Source: SELP01 sp035969385
Lineage (GTDB): Bacteria > Pseudomonadota > Alphaproteobacteria > Rhodobacterales > Rhodobacteraceae
Assembly: GCF_035969385.1 (NCBI RefSeq)
Contig: NZ_JAYKKJ010000001.1
Coordinates: forward strand, 62,001-126,000
Reading direction: 5' to 3'
DNA: 64,000 bases
The position numbers and the translations under genes were made by a program. The notes under the pieces are model-generated. The model was not told the DNA's origin. It saw only the letters and a list, made by a program, of their open reading frames with translations, and ran no database searches. Below are positions 41,432 to 51,976 of this stretch, one piece after another (positions within the stretch are counted from its first letter, which is position 1; every line of letters begins with the position of its first letter).

Positions 41432-43114
41432 TTATCCCAGAAGCCGCCGGGCGATCACCTGTGCCTGAATTTCTGCCGCGCCTTCAAAGATGTTCAGGAT
41501 GCGGGCGTCGCAGAGGATGCGGCTGATCTTGTATTCAAGGGCAAAGCCGTTGCCGCCGTGGATCTGCAGCCCGTTGTCGGCGGCGGCCCATGCGACGCGC
41601 GCGCCCAACAGCTTGGCCATCCCCGCCTCAAGATCACAGCGGCGGTCGGCGTCTTTCTCGCGGGCGCTGAAATAGGTCAGCTGGCGGGCGATCATGATTT
41701 CCACGGCCATCATTGCCAGCTTGTTGGCGACGCGCGGGAAATTGATCAGGGATTTGCCGAATTGCTTGCGGTCGATCGCGTATTGCATCGCCACGTCCAG
41801 CGCCGATTGGGCGACGCCAATGGCGCGGGCGGCGGTCTGGATGCGGGCCGATTCAAAGGTCTGCATCAACTGCTTGAACCCTTTGCCCTCTTCTCCGCCC
41901 AGAAGGTTTTCACCCTTCACATGGAAGTTGTCGAAGCCCAGTTCGTATTCCTTCATGCCGCGATAGCCCAGCACCTCGATCTCGCCGCCGGTCATGCCCT
42001 CGGTCGGGAAGGGGGTTGTATCATCGCCGGGGGTCTTCTCGGCAAGGAACATGGACAAGCCGCGATAATCGGATGTGTCCGGATCGGTCCGCGCCAAAAG
42101 GGTCATCACATGGGTGCGCGCGGCGTGGGTGATCCAGGTCTTGTTGCCGGTGATCCGGTAGTCGCCACTGTCATCCTTCACCGCGCGGGTCCGCAGCGAT
42201 CCAAGATCGGACCCGGTGTTCGGTTCCGTAAAGACCGCAGTTGGAAGCTTTTCCCCGCTCGCCAGCGCCGGCAGCCATTTCTGCTTCTGCTCTTCCGTGC
42301 CGCCCGCAAGGATCAGTTCGGCGGCGATCTCGGACCGGGTGCCCAGCGACCCGACCCCGATATATCCGCGCGACAGCTCTTCAGACACCACGCACATCGA
42401 TGCCTTGGACAGGCCAAAGCCGCCGTATTCTTCGGGGATGGTCAGGCCGAAGACGCCCATTTCGGCCAGTTCCTCGATCACCTGCATCGGGATCAATTCG
42501 TCTTTCAGGTGCCAGTCATGGGCGAAGGGCTCGACATTTTCCACGGCATAGCGGCGGAACTGGTCGCGGATCATCTCCAGCTCTTCCTCAAGGCCAGAGG
42601 CGCCGAACATGGTTGCGCCGCTTTGCTGTTCCATCATCTCGACAAGGCGGGCGCGGGCGGCGGGGGTGTTCCCCCCGGCGCACAGCGCGTCAATCTCGGC
42701 GGTGGCAAGGATGCCTACGTCCAGCCCAAGGTCGGACAGGCGGCAGATCTCGCCCTGGCTCATCGGGATGCCGCCGCGCAGCTGGCTCAAGTATTCCCCG
42801 AAAGCGATCTGAAGGATAAGCTGTTCGATCTCGCCCAGCTTGCCCTCGGCCTGCAACCGATCGGCCCAGCCGTGCATCTGCCGCAGGCTTTCAACATAGG
42901 TGGCGATCCACGACAGGCCATGCGCCTCAGCCTGAAGCGTTTCAAGAGCCGCGCCGGAGACCTTGCCCGCCTCGTCCGTGACCGCTGCGCGCAGGGTCGA
43001 AATCGCGGTGTCCAGAAGCGTCGTCAGTGCGGGCTGAACGGCCCCGGTCAGGTCCAGAAGGTTCGGGATGGTCGGTGTCTGGGTCATCTGGGTATCCTGT
43101 GCGTCGCGCGGCAT
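41432..43114 (-). CDS. Acyl-CoA dehydrogenase family protein with N-terminal extension
   Basis: FAD enzyme that introduces the alpha-beta double bond in acyl-CoA and passes electrons to ETF. Recognisable segments are FGLTIPEEYGGFGLSKASM, AVFTEPNTGSDLGSL, GNKTWITHAARTH, YAIDRKQFGKSLINF and QIHGGNGFALEYKISRILCDAR, with the catalytic Glu expected near the latter. It has 560 residues against about 380-400 for simple members; the extra is about 150 residues at the N-terminus. Start ATG 43114 follows AGGAG. etfAB lie about 11 kb away. Confidence 0.88.
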   Translation of the reverse strand: MPRDAQDTQMTQTPTIPNLLDLTGAVQPALTTLLDTAISTLRAAVTDEAGKVSGAALETLQAEAHGLSWIATYVESLRQMHGWADRLQAEGKLGEIEQLILQIAFGEYLSQLRGGIPMSQGEICRLSDLGLDVGILATAEIDALCAGGNTPAARARLVEMMEQQSGATMFGASGLEEELEMIRDQFRRYAVENVEPFAHDWHLKDELIPMQVIEELAEMGVFGLTIPEEYGGFGLSKASMCVVSEELSRGYIGVGSLGTRSEIAAELILAGGTEEQKQKWLPALASGEKLPTAVFTEPNTGSDLGSLRTRAVKDDSGDYRITGNKTWITHAARTHVMTLLARTDPDTSDYRGLSMFLAEKTPGDDTTPFPTEGMTGGEIEVLGYRGMKEYELGFDNFHVKGENLLGGEEGKGFKQLMQTFESARIQTAARAIGVAQSALDVAMQYAIDRKQFGKSLINFPRVANKLAMMAVEIMIARQLTYFSAREKDADRRCDLEAGMAKLLGARVAWAAADNGLQIHGGNGFALEYKISRILCDARILNIFEGAAEIQAQVIARRLLG

Positions 43115-43258
43115 GATCGACTCCTCATTTTGCTGTTGCAGAAATAGCGCCTTCGCAACCGCAGCGCAACTTTATTTCAATACGGGGCGGCGACTTGAGC
43201 GTTAATGTCGCGCGAGAATCTTGCTGCGACAGGGGCGAAACCGCGCTAAGGGGACAGA

Positions 43259-44035
43259 ATGATAGAGATTTTCGCCCCCCTTTTGCCCGGATCCTTCACC
43301 CTTCCGCTGTTTGTTGCCGCACTTTGTGTGGGCATCTTCGCCGGATTCGTGAAGGGCGTCACCGGATTCGCGATGCCGATGGTGATGATCTCGGGCTTGA
43401 CCACCTTTCTGTCGCCCGAACTGGCGCTGGCCGCGCTGATCCTGCCGACCGCGGTGACCAACATCTGGCAGGCCCTGCGGCAGGGATGGCGGGCCGCCTG
43501 GGACGCGATCCGCAAGTTTGGCCTTTTCCTCGGGGTTGGTGGTGCAGTTCTTCTGGGCAGCGCGCAACTGGTCAATGTCTTTGATACGAAGATTCTGTTC
43601 GGGCTGATCGGGGTGGCCATCACGACCTTTGCCCTGATGCAACTGTTTGGCTGGCGTCCCGCCCTGTCTGCCACCCGAAGGACAGAGGCGGCGGTTGGCG
43701 CGGTCGCCGGGTTCATCGGCGGACTGAGCGGGGTTTGGGGGCCGCCCACGGTGGCCTACCTGACCGCGATCAACACGCCCAAGGCGGAACATGTCCGGGT
43801 GCAGGGGGTCGTCTACGGGTTGGGGGCGGTGGCGCTGGCGCTGGCCCATGTGCAGTCCGGCGTCCTAAACGAAGACACATGGCCATTTTCGGCCCTGATG
43901 GTCCTGCCCGCGCTGGGCGGCATGGCCATCGGGATGCAGGTGCAGGACCGGATCGACCAGGCAACCTTTCGCAAGGTGACGCTGGTTGTGCTGGTGATCG
44001 CCGGGCTGAACCTTATGCGGCGGGCGCTGTTCTAG
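43259..44035 (+). CDS. TSUP (TauE/SafE) family membrane transporter
   Basis: A 258-residue inner-membrane protein with seven to eight hydrophobic segments. It shows the family pattern of two repeated halves beginning GIFAGFVKGVTGFAMPMVMI and GAVAGFIGGLSGVWGPPTVAYL. Members move sulfite, sulfoacetate, taurine-derived anions or related small anions; the substrate here is not determined. Its TAG overlaps the TAG of the convergent gene (CTAG at 44032-44035). Confidence 0.87.
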   Translation: MIEIFAPLLPGSFTLPLFVAALCVGIFAGFVKGVTGFAMPMVMISGLTTFLSPELALAALILPTAVTNIWQALRQGWRAAWDAIRKFGLFLGVGGAVLLGSAQLVNVFDTKILFGLIGVAITTFALMQLFGWRPALSATRRTEAAVGAVAGFIGGLSGVWGPPTVAYLTAINTPKAEHVRVQGVVYGLGAVALALAHVQSGVLNEDTWPFSALMVLPALGGMAIGMQVQDRIDQATFRKVTLVVLVIAGLNLMRRALF

Positions 44036-44580
44036 CCCAGAAGTTCCTCGTATCCGCAGACCCCGGCCAATGACGGCACGGCCTCTGGTGGGACCACGGT
44101 GAAACTGGCCCGGAACAGGATCTCGCCCTCGTGTTCGGCGGTAAAGGTCCATCGGCCAAGGACTAGTTCATAAGGAAAATCGAACTGGTAGAGGATGATG
44201 CCGACGCCAGTTCCCGACATATCCCTGACATAGGTCTGTTGGGTAATCCCCTCTGCGCCCATCGGCGGGTGGGTCGTTGTGACCGTCACCCCGATCAGGT
44301 CCACGCCGCGCCCATGGGTCTTGACCCCGAACCCCATACCCTCGACCGCAGGCACATAGCGCCCGGTCGACACGAAATCAGGTTCGTTGTCGATGATGTT
44401 GGTCACGCCCGCCACGGTATCGGGCGCTTCGCGAAAGCCGACCACCTCGGGCGCGCAGATGATCCCGGCCTCGAACCGTGAAATCGCCGGGCCGATCATA
44501 TCGGGTAGGGGGGTGTCCTGCGCCGTGGCGGCACCGGAGATCAGGACAAGGGCAGAGAACAGGAGAGACCGGAAATGCAT
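44032..44580 (-). CDS. DUF3859-like periplasmic protein
   Basis: A 182-residue exported protein with a signal peptide (MHFRSLLFSALVLISGAATA). The mature part resembles DUF3859: an early FEAGIICAPE, GRYVPAVEGMGFGVKTHGRG, a hydrophobic strand pattern, and VLGRWTFTAEHEGEILFRASF near the end. Function unknown. It lies downstream of pckA on the same strand with a strong hairpin directly before its ATG, so any read-through from pckA would be attenuated. Confidence 0.65.
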   Translation of the reverse strand: MHFRSLLFSALVLISGAATAQDTPLPDMIGPAISRFEAGIICAPEVVGFREAPDTVAGVTNIIDNEPDFVSTGRYVPAVEGMGFGVKTHGRGVDLIGVTVTTTHPPMGAEGITQQTYVRDMSGTGVGIILYQFDFPYELVLGRWTFTAEHEGEILFRASFTVVPPEAVPSLAGVCGYEELLG

Positions 44581-44610
44581 GGGGGCAGGCTGCCACGGCA
44601 GCCCGCCCCC
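44581..44610 (-). terminator. Strong hairpin between pckA and the DUF3859 gene
   Basis: On the minus strand GGGGGC-G-GGCTGCC and GGCAGCC-T-GCCCCC pair (one G-U) around a tiny loop, giving a stem of 13-14 bp. It ends one base before the ATG of the DUF3859 gene. There is no T-run, so it is not a textbook terminator. It may be an intercistronic stabiliser or block initiation of the downstream gene. Confidence 0.6.
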
Positions 44611-44640
44611 AGCAAGCGGTTCTATCGTTTTCGGCGCGGC

Positions 44641-46239
<1,599 letters not shown>

Positions 46240-46541
46240 TGTCTTGCTCCTGATCTGGGGCCGCCGTTCGGCCCGGATAGGTCCACATAGCACCATGATT
46301 TTCTTTGAGAAAAGGAGCCTTTGTCGCAGTTAGCGCAACCATTTTGGTGTTAGCGCACAACATGCGGAAAGCTGCGCAGCAAGTGCTGCAATTTAGCCAT
46401 TCCTAACCGAAATACGTGACCGTTTGGACTCAGGCCGGGCGCGAATCACACTTGGGGATTGATTCGGCACGGCAAAAAAGGGAAAAACACAGCAATAATA
46501 ATGGCAGGCAACATAATCGCGAGCACAAAGGGGTAACGGTC
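46240..46541. promoter_or_regulatory. pckA-chvI divergent regulatory region
   Basis: About 300 bp without a gene between the divergent pckA and chvI start codons. It must contain both promoters. I see a lower-GC stretch (46380-46540) before chvI and the tandem GTTAGCGC sites at 46329-46358; no confident -35/-10 pair was assigned. Open codons upstream of chvI to 46416 look non-coding. Confidence 0.6.
46329..46358. promoter_or_regulatory. Tandem operator-like half-sites GTTAGCGC
   Basis: GTTAGCGCAAC at 46329-46339 and GTTAGCGCAC at 46349-46358 repeat with exactly 20 bp spacing, i.e. two helical turns and the same face of DNA. Alphaproteobacterial LacI-family repressors commonly bind GTTAGCGCTAAC-like palindromes, and LacI-family control of pckA is known in rhizobia. 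The second halves here are imperfect, so the assignment is tentative. Confidence 0.45.
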
Positions 46542-47243
46542 ATGCACAAGATTGCATTGGTGGATGACGACCGGAATATTCTGACTTCCGTTTCCATGAC
46601 ACTTGAGGCCGAAGGCTTCGAAGTCGAAACCTACAACGATGGTCAGGCGGCGTTGGACGCGTTCAACAAACGCCTTCCCGACATGGCCGTTCTGGACATC
46701 AAGATGCCCCGTATGGACGGCATGGACCTGCTCCAGCGGCTACGGCAGAAGACTTCGATGCCTGTCATCTTCCTGACCTCCAAGGATGACGAGATCGACG
46801 AGGTTCTGGGTCTGCGGATGGGCGCGGACGACTACGTCAAGAAACCGTTCAGCCAGCGGCTTCTGGTGGAACGTATCCGGGCGCTGCTGCGCCGTCAGGA
46901 TGCGATCTCGGACGAAGTCACCGACGACAGCGAAGATACCAAGATCATGCAGCGCGGCCAACTGACGATGGACCCGCTGCGCCATGCCGTGAAATGGAAA
47001 GACCGGGACGTTTCGCTGACCGTGACCGAATTCCTGCTGCTTCAGGCGCTGGCCCAGCGACCCGGCTTCGTCAAATCGCGCGATCAGCTGATGGATGTGG
47101 CCTATGACGATCAGGTCTATGTCGATGACCGCACGATCGACAGCCATATCAAGCGGCTGCGCAAGAAGATGCGGCAGGTCGACGATGAATTCAGCGCGAT
47201 CGAAACGCTGTATGGCATCGGATACCGCTACAACGAAGAGTAA
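46542..47243 (+). CDS. chvI: Two-component response regulator ChvI
   Basis: OmpR-family transcription factor of the acid/envelope-stress system conserved in alphaproteobacteria. Receiver domain: LVDDDRNI, the phosphoacceptor Asp in AVLDIKMPRMDGMDLL and FLTSKDDE with K in DDYVKKPF. A winged-helix DNA-binding domain follows (LTVTEFLLLQALAQRPGFVK, YVDDRTIDSHIKRLRKKM). Start ATG 46542 follows AAAGGGG. Length 233. chvG follows after 3 bp. Confidence 0.94.
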   Translation: MHKIALVDDDRNILTSVSMTLEAEGFEVETYNDGQAALDAFNKRLPDMAVLDIKMPRMDGMDLLQRLRQKTSMPVIFLTSKDDEIDEVLGLRMGADDYVKKPFSQRLLVERIRALLRRQDAISDEVTDDSEDTKIMQRGQLTMDPLRHAVKWKDRDVSLTVTEFLLLQALAQRPGFVKSRDQLMDVAYDDQVYVDDRTIDSHIKRLRKKMRQVDDEFSAIETLYGIGYRYNEE

Positions 47244-47246
47244 GCG

Positions 47247-48998
47247 ATGACCGCCGCCTCGGACCACGAGATCGACGTTCGCGACCTTCGATCGGTTCGC
47301 AAGGCGGCGTCGGCACATCAGGACAGCGATGTCGTTCTAGGGGACGACTGGGTGTCACCTGATGTGACCGTGAACCCTGACCTTCGCAAGGCCCGCGCGC
47401 GGCGTGGGCTGATCATGATCAACCGGTCGCCGCTTGCCCGCAAGATCATCACCTTCAATCTGCTTGCGATCATCATCCTCGTGGCCGGGGTGCTCTACCT
47501 CAATCCGTCGCGCGACAACCTTGCGTTCCAACGCGCCGACGGGTTGGTGAGCGAGGCGGAACTGGTCGCCGATGTGTTCGAGGCACAACTGCCGCTTGGC
47601 GCGCCAGTGAACCTCGTGGCGGGCGACGGAATTGACCCGGTCCTTACCCTCGACAACCTTGATCTGCGCGGCGGCGTCGACGTTTACGTCTTCGACCCCA
47701 GCGGCGTTCTCGTGGCCAGCCGCACCGCCCTTGTCGGCAGCAATCAGGTGATCGGGCTGGATTTCGAAGACGAGGGAACATTCCTGACCGGTTTGCTGAA
47801 CCGTGCCTGGGATGGGATCGCCGGGATCTTCCGGCCGGCAAACGAAGATCTGACCCCGATTGATCCATTGCTGAAACTGAACCGGACGCTGCCGGACACG
47901 CTTGCGCAGGGCACCCGCGTTGATTCCGAGATCGATTCAAACGGGCGAACGATCTTTCTGGTCTCGACGCCGATCCTGCAGGGCGACAGGCCCGTCGGGG
48001 TCGTGTCGATGATCAGCGCTGCGGGCGAACTGGACGCGCTTGTGCGCCGGGAACGGGAACAGGTTTTGCAGATGTTCGTGATCGGCATCATCGTGTCCAT
48101 CGGGCTCAGCCTCGTGCTCGCCTCGACCATCGCCAACCCACTGGCCGAACTGGCCACCGCCGCCGAACTTGGCCGCGACAAGAATGCCCGCAAGATGAGC
48201 CCGACGCGCATCCGCATTCCCGACCTGACCGCGCGGCCCGACGAAATCGGCCGCCTGTCCGGCGCGCTGCGCGGCATGGTGTCGGCACTCTACGAACGGA
48301 TCGAAGGCAACGAACAATTCGCCGCCGACGTCGCGCACGAGATCAAGAACCCGCTTGAGTCTCTGCGGTCGGCGGTCGGCTCGCTGCGGATGGTCAAGAA
48401 GGAAGAGCACAAGGAAAAGCTGCTCGACGTGATCGAACATGACGTGCAGCGGCTGGACCGGCTGGTGTCTGACATCTCCAACGCCTCGCGGCTCGACAGC
48501 GAACTGGTCCGCGAGGAGGAGGAGGAATTCAACCTTCTCAAGATGCTGGGTAATCTCAACGAATTTCTGGCCAAAGAAGCGAACGCCAAGGGCGTCGAAT
48601 ACATCACCGACCTGCCGACAGAGCCGATTGTGATTTCGGGGCTGGAAGGGCGGTTGGCACAGGTTTTCGTCAACCTGATCACCAACGCGATTTCCTTCTG
48701 CGAGGACGGCGATGCAATCCGTGTCTGGGCCCGGCGCCGCGACAACCGGGTGCTTGTGGTGGTCGAAGATACCGGACCGGGTATCCCTGACGGCGCGTTG
48801 ACCAAGATATTCAAGCGCTTCTATTCGGAACGCCCGGAACAGCAGTTCGGCAGCAATTCCGGCCTTGGCCTTGCCATTTCCAAGCAGATTGTCGAGGCGC
48901 ACAATGGCGTCATCTGGGCCGAAAACATCCGCCCGACCGAGGCAGACATCACCTCGGAACCGCTTGGGGCCCGGTTCGTTGTCGGTCTGCCGATCTGA
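47247..48998 (+). CDS. chvG: Sensor histidine kinase ChvG
   Basis: Membrane kinase partner of ChvI. A cytoplasmic N-terminus of about 65 residues precedes TM1 (KIITFNLLAIIILVAGVLYL), a periplasmic sensor domain of about 200 residues, TM2 (MFVIGIIVSIGLSLVLASTI), HAMP, the H-box FAADVAHEIKNPLESLRSA (phosphorylated His), and an HATPase domain with N-box NLITNAISFC and GPGIPDG/SGLGLAISKQIVEAH. Length 583. It precedes hprK, linking stress signalling and the phosphotransferase genes. Confidence 0.94.
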   Translation: MTAASDHEIDVRDLRSVRKAASAHQDSDVVLGDDWVSPDVTVNPDLRKARARRGLIMINRSPLARKIITFNLLAIIILVAGVLYLNPSRDNLAFQRADGLVSEAELVADVFEAQLPLGAPVNLVAGDGIDPVLTLDNLDLRGGVDVYVFDPSGVLVASRTALVGSNQVIGLDFEDEGTFLTGLLNRAWDGIAGIFRPANEDLTPIDPLLKLNRTLPDTLAQGTRVDSEIDSNGRTIFLVSTPILQGDRPVGVVSMISAAGELDALVRREREQVLQMFVIGIIVSIGLSLVLASTIANPLAELATAAELGRDKNARKMSPTRIRIPDLTARPDEIGRLSGALRGMVSALYERIEGNEQFAADVAHEIKNPLESLRSAVGSLRMVKKEEHKEKLLDVIEHDVQRLDRLVSDISNASRLDSELVREEEEEFNLLKMLGNLNEFLAKEANAKGVEYITDLPTEPIVISGLEGRLAQVFVNLITNAISFCEDGDAIRVWARRRDNRVLVVVEDTGPGIPDGALTKIFKRFYSERPEQQFGSNSGLGLAISKQIVEAHNGVIWAENIRPTEADITSEPLGARFVVGLPI

Positions 48999-49018
48999 CC
49001 GGTCGGGGCGCGCGGGAT

Positions 49019-49435
49019 ATGCAAGACATCCTTCACGCCAGCTGCGTCGCAATCGACGGACGGGCCGTCCTGATCAAGGGTCCAAGCGGGAGCGGGAAAT
49101 CCGCGCTGGCGTTGAACCTGATGGCGCTGGGCTGTGACCTTGTCGCCGATGACCAAACCGCGCTGTCGGCCACGCCCGAAGGAATTCTTGCCAGTTGCCC
49201 CGACACGATCCGCGGCATGATCGAAGCCCGGTTTGTAGGACTGTTGCGGGCCCATGCAGTCGGGCCGGTCCCGGTCGCGCTGGTGGTGGATATGGGGCAG
49301 GTTGAAACCGACAGACTGCCGCCGATCCGGACCACGACGATACTGGGGGTCTCCTTTCCGGTCGTACACAAGATCGAGATGCACCATTTCCCTGCGGCAA
49401 TTGTGCAATATCTTCGGTCAGGACGGAAAGCGTGA
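49019..49435 (+). CDS. hprK: HPr kinase/phosphorylase, short alphaproteobacterial form
   Basis: Phosphorylates and dephosphorylates HPr on serine. Only the catalytic C-terminal domain is present: Walker A KGPSGSGKSALALNL (residues about 19-33) and DLVADDQTAL. At 138 residues it is less than half of the Gram-positive enzyme (about 310), the normal state in this group, where the N-terminal domain is absent. Its ATG overlaps nothing; the stop overlaps rapZ by 4 bp. Confidence 0.9.
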   Translation: MQDILHASCVAIDGRAVLIKGPSGSGKSALALNLMALGCDLVADDQTALSATPEGILASCPDTIRGMIEARFVGLLRAHAVGPVPVALVVDMGQVETDRLPPIRTTTILGVSFPVVHKIEMHHFPAAIVQYLRSGRKA

Positions 49436-50370
49436 TGATGCCCTACGATCCTGACAAAGACCCGATCTCTCCCGACGAGGGACGCCAGAAGCTGGTGCTT
49501 GTGACCGGCCCGTCCGGGGCCGGACGTTCCACCGCGATCAACACGCTTGAGGATCGCGGGTTCGAGGTGATCGACAACCTGCCCTTGACCCTACTGGATC
49601 GGCTGCTGGACGGTCCGCCGCTGGACCGGCCCATCGCGCTGGGCATTGACGTCCGGAACCGGGATTTCACCGTAGACGCCTTCATCGCTTCCCTTGAACG
49701 CCTGCTTCACGAAAACCGCCTGTCCGTTCATGTGCTCTATCTGGATTGCGATGAAACGGTCCTGCTGCGGCGGTATTCCGAAACCCGCCGCCGGCACCCG
49801 ATGGCGCCCGAAGGTGACCCGCTGACAGGTATTCAGCGTGAATTGGCCCTGCTTGCCCCGATCCGGGCGCGGGCCGACCTGTTGATCGACAGCACGGGGC
49901 TGACCCCGCACGACCTGCGGGCCGAGGTCGAGGACCTGCTGTGCGCGGACGGCGGCAAGACTCTCTCGGTGTCGGTCCAGAGCTTTTCCTACAAGCGGGG
50001 CCTGCCGCGCGGCGCGGACCTCGTGCTCGATTGCCGCTTCCTGCGCAATCCGCATTGGGAGGCGGGGCTGCGTCCGCTGGATGGCCGCGCGCCCGAGGTC
50101 GCGGCCCATATCGAGGCCGACCCGCTCTATGCCGATTTCCTCGACAGGGTGCTGTCCCTCGCCCGCCTCTTGCTTCCGGCCTATCACGCCGAAGGCAAAT
50201 CGCACCTGACCCTGGCCTTTGGGTGTACCGGAGGGCAACACCGGTCGGTCGCAATGGCCGAGACACTGGCAAATATACTTGCCGCCGAGGGGTGGCAGGT
50301 GTCTAAACGCCATCGGGAGCTGGAACGCAGGGCCGATCTGGTCCGAACGACACGGGAAGCTGGCGAATGA
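49432..50370 (+). CDS. rapZ: RNase adapter protein RapZ
   Basis: Nucleotide- and RNA-binding protein that in enterobacteria directs RNase E to GlmZ and senses glucosamine-6-phosphate. The N-terminal P-loop is VTGPSGAGRSTAIN, with Arg where Lys is usual in the Walker A motif. The C-terminal half has FSYKRGLPRGADLVLDCRFL, NPHWE and FGCTGGQHRSVAMAE, the conserved C-terminal signature. Length 312. It overlaps hprK and EIIA by 4 bp. The role in this group is inferred from enterobacteria. Confidence 0.92.
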   Translation: MMMPYDPDKDPISPDEGRQKLVLVTGPSGAGRSTAINTLEDRGFEVIDNLPLTLLDRLLDGPPLDRPIALGIDVRNRDFTVDAFIASLERLLHENRLSVHVLYLDCDETVLLRRYSETRRRHPMAPEGDPLTGIQRELALLAPIRARADLLIDSTGLTPHDLRAEVEDLLCADGGKTLSVSVQSFSYKRGLPRGADLVLDCRFLRNPHWEAGLRPLDGRAPEVAAHIEADPLYADFLDRVLSLARLLLPAYHAEGKSHLTLAFGCTGGQHRSVAMAETLANILAAEGWQVSKRHRELERRADLVRTTREAGE

Positions 50371-50771
50371 TCGGGATCGTGATCGTCGCACATGGTGGGT
50401 TGGCACGGGAATACCTTGCCGCTGTCGAACATGTCGTCGGCAGGCAAGAAGGCGTTGTCGCGATTGCCATCGAGGCCGAGGATGACCGTGCCCGCAAACA
50501 GGACGAGATCTGCGATGCCGCCGACGCGGTGGATGCCGGCGACGGGGTCGTGATCGTGACCGATCTTTTTGGCGGCTCTCCGTCCAACCTGTCGCTGCGG
50601 GCGTGCAGTCCGTCAAACCGGCGCATCCTCTACGGGATGAACCTGCCCCTTCTGATCAAACTGGCAAAGTCCCGGTCCAAGTCCGTGCCGGAAGCTGTCG
50701 AAGCGGCCCTGACCGCGGGCCGGAAATACATCAACAGCCACAGCGTGGCCCCTGACCTGAGCGTGAAATAG
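50367..50771 (+). CDS. PTS EIIA component, mannose family
   Basis: A 134-residue single-domain EIIA with the phosphorylatable His9 in IVIVAHGGLA and the Asp in VTDLFGGSPSNLS. No EIIB, EIIC or EIID genes adjoin, so it is likely regulatory rather than for sugar uptake. It lies between rapZ (4-bp overlap) and HPr (3 bp gap). Confidence 0.9.
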   Translation: MIGIVIVAHGGLAREYLAAVEHVVGRQEGVVAIAIEAEDDRARKQDEICDAADAVDAGDGVVIVTDLFGGSPSNLSLRACSPSNRRILYGMNLPLLIKLAKSRSKSVPEAVEAALTAGRKYINSHSVAPDLSVK

Positions 50772-50774
50772 CCG

Positions 50775-51050
50775 ATGTCGTCGACCCACCGGACCCTCAA
50801 GATCGTCAACATCAAGGGGCTGCACGCCCGCGCCTCAGCCAAACTGGCCGAAGTTGTCGAACAGTTCGATGCCTCGGCGACGGTCTCGAAAGATGGGCTA
50901 GATGCCGCAGGCGACAGCATTATGGGGCTTCTCATGTTGGCAGCTTCCAAGGGAACCTCTATTGAGGTCGAGACCAGCGGCCCAGAGGCCGAGGCCCTTG
51001 CCGACGCCATCGAGGCGCTGGTGGCTGACAAGTTCGGCGAAGGGGACTAG
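50775..51050 (+). CDS. HPr family phosphocarrier protein
   Basis: A 91-residue phosphocarrier. The active His is in NIKGLHARASAK and the regulatory serine is in GDSIMGLLMLAA, the site HprK would act on. The rest matches the HPr fold (SKGTSIEVETSGPEAEALADAI, in pieces). Encoded last in the chvG-hprK-rapZ-EIIA-HPr block. No EI gene lies within the window. Confidence 0.93.
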   Translation: MSSTHRTLKIVNIKGLHARASAKLAEVVEQFDASATVSKDGLDAAGDSIMGLLMLAASKGTSIEVETSGPEAEALADAIEALVADKFGEGD

Positions 51051-51094
51051 GATAGGGCCGGTCTTCTGAACCCAGTGCCGAAAGGACAGGCCGC

Positions 51095-51976
51095 GTGAGC
51101 GACACTACACAAGACGAGATCGTGAAGCCCGCCGATCCTGCCGAGGCCCCGGTGATCTATGATCGGCGCAGCCTGACCTATTCGGAAACCTTCGACAGCC
51201 CGTTCAAGCGCACCGTCATCCGAACCATCGAACTGCTGACCGCGAAAATGCGGATCGTGCGCCGTATCCGCCAGTTCGAACAGCGGCCGACCCCGGTCGG
51301 GCAGGCCTTTTGGCCCGCGACGATGGAAGTGATGGGGATCGACCTTCTGACCCCGCAGGACCAGTTGGACAATATCCCGGCCGAAGGGCCTGTGGTCTTC
51401 GTGGCCAACCACCCGCACGGGCTTGTGGACGGGATGATCCTTGCGGATCTGATCGGGCGCCGCCGCAATGACTACCGCATCCTCACCCGGTCGATCCTGA
51501 CCGGGATCGACGAAAGCGCGGGCAGCTACATGATCCCGGTGCCCTTCCCGCACGAGGAAGACGCGCAGCGCAAGATGATCGAGATGCGCAAGAAGGCCAT
51601 GGCCCATCTGGCCGATGGCGGGCTGATTGCGCTGTTCCCCTCGGGGGTAGTTGCGACATCGAAGACCATGTTCGGCCCAGTGATCGAGGCGGAGTGGAAC
51701 GTGTTCACCGCCAAGATGATCCGGACCTCGGGCGCGACGGTGGTGCCCTGCTATTTTCCGGGCTCGAACAGCCGCGCCTACCAGATTGCGAACCGGATTT
51801 CGTCAACCCTGCGGCAAAGCCTTCTCTTGTTCGAAGTGGTCCATGCCTTTGACAAGCCGCAAAAACCCGTGATCGGCAAACCGATTCCGCCCGAGGAATG
51901 GGCCGAGCGGGCCGGGGACCAGCGCGGGTTCATGGCTTGGCTGCGGCAACGGGTGCTGAGCCTGAAAGAGACATAG
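51095..51976 (+). CDS. Lysophospholipid acyltransferase family protein
   Basis: PlsC-like acyltransferase domain: block I FVANHPHGLVDGMIL (HX4D variant), block II around TRSIL...YMIPVPF, block III LIALFPSGVVATS and block IV PCYFPG. An N-terminal region of about 100 residues precedes the domain. It acts at the membrane on lysophosphatidate or similar lyso-lipids; an ornithine-lipid role is possible but not shown. The start is GTG at 51095, with AAAGGA about nine bases upstream. Length 293. Confidence 0.82.
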   Translation: MSDTTQDEIVKPADPAEAPVIYDRRSLTYSETFDSPFKRTVIRTIELLTAKMRIVRRIRQFEQRPTPVGQAFWPATMEVMGIDLLTPQDQLDNIPAEGPVVFVANHPHGLVDGMILADLIGRRRNDYRILTRSILTGIDESAGSYMIPVPFPHEEDAQRKMIEMRKKAMAHLADGGLIALFPSGVVATSKTMFGPVIEAEWNVFTAKMIRTSGATVVPCYFPGSNSRAYQIANRISSTLRQSLLLFEVVHAFDKPQKPVIGKPIPPEEWAERAGDQRGFMAWLRQRVLSLKET

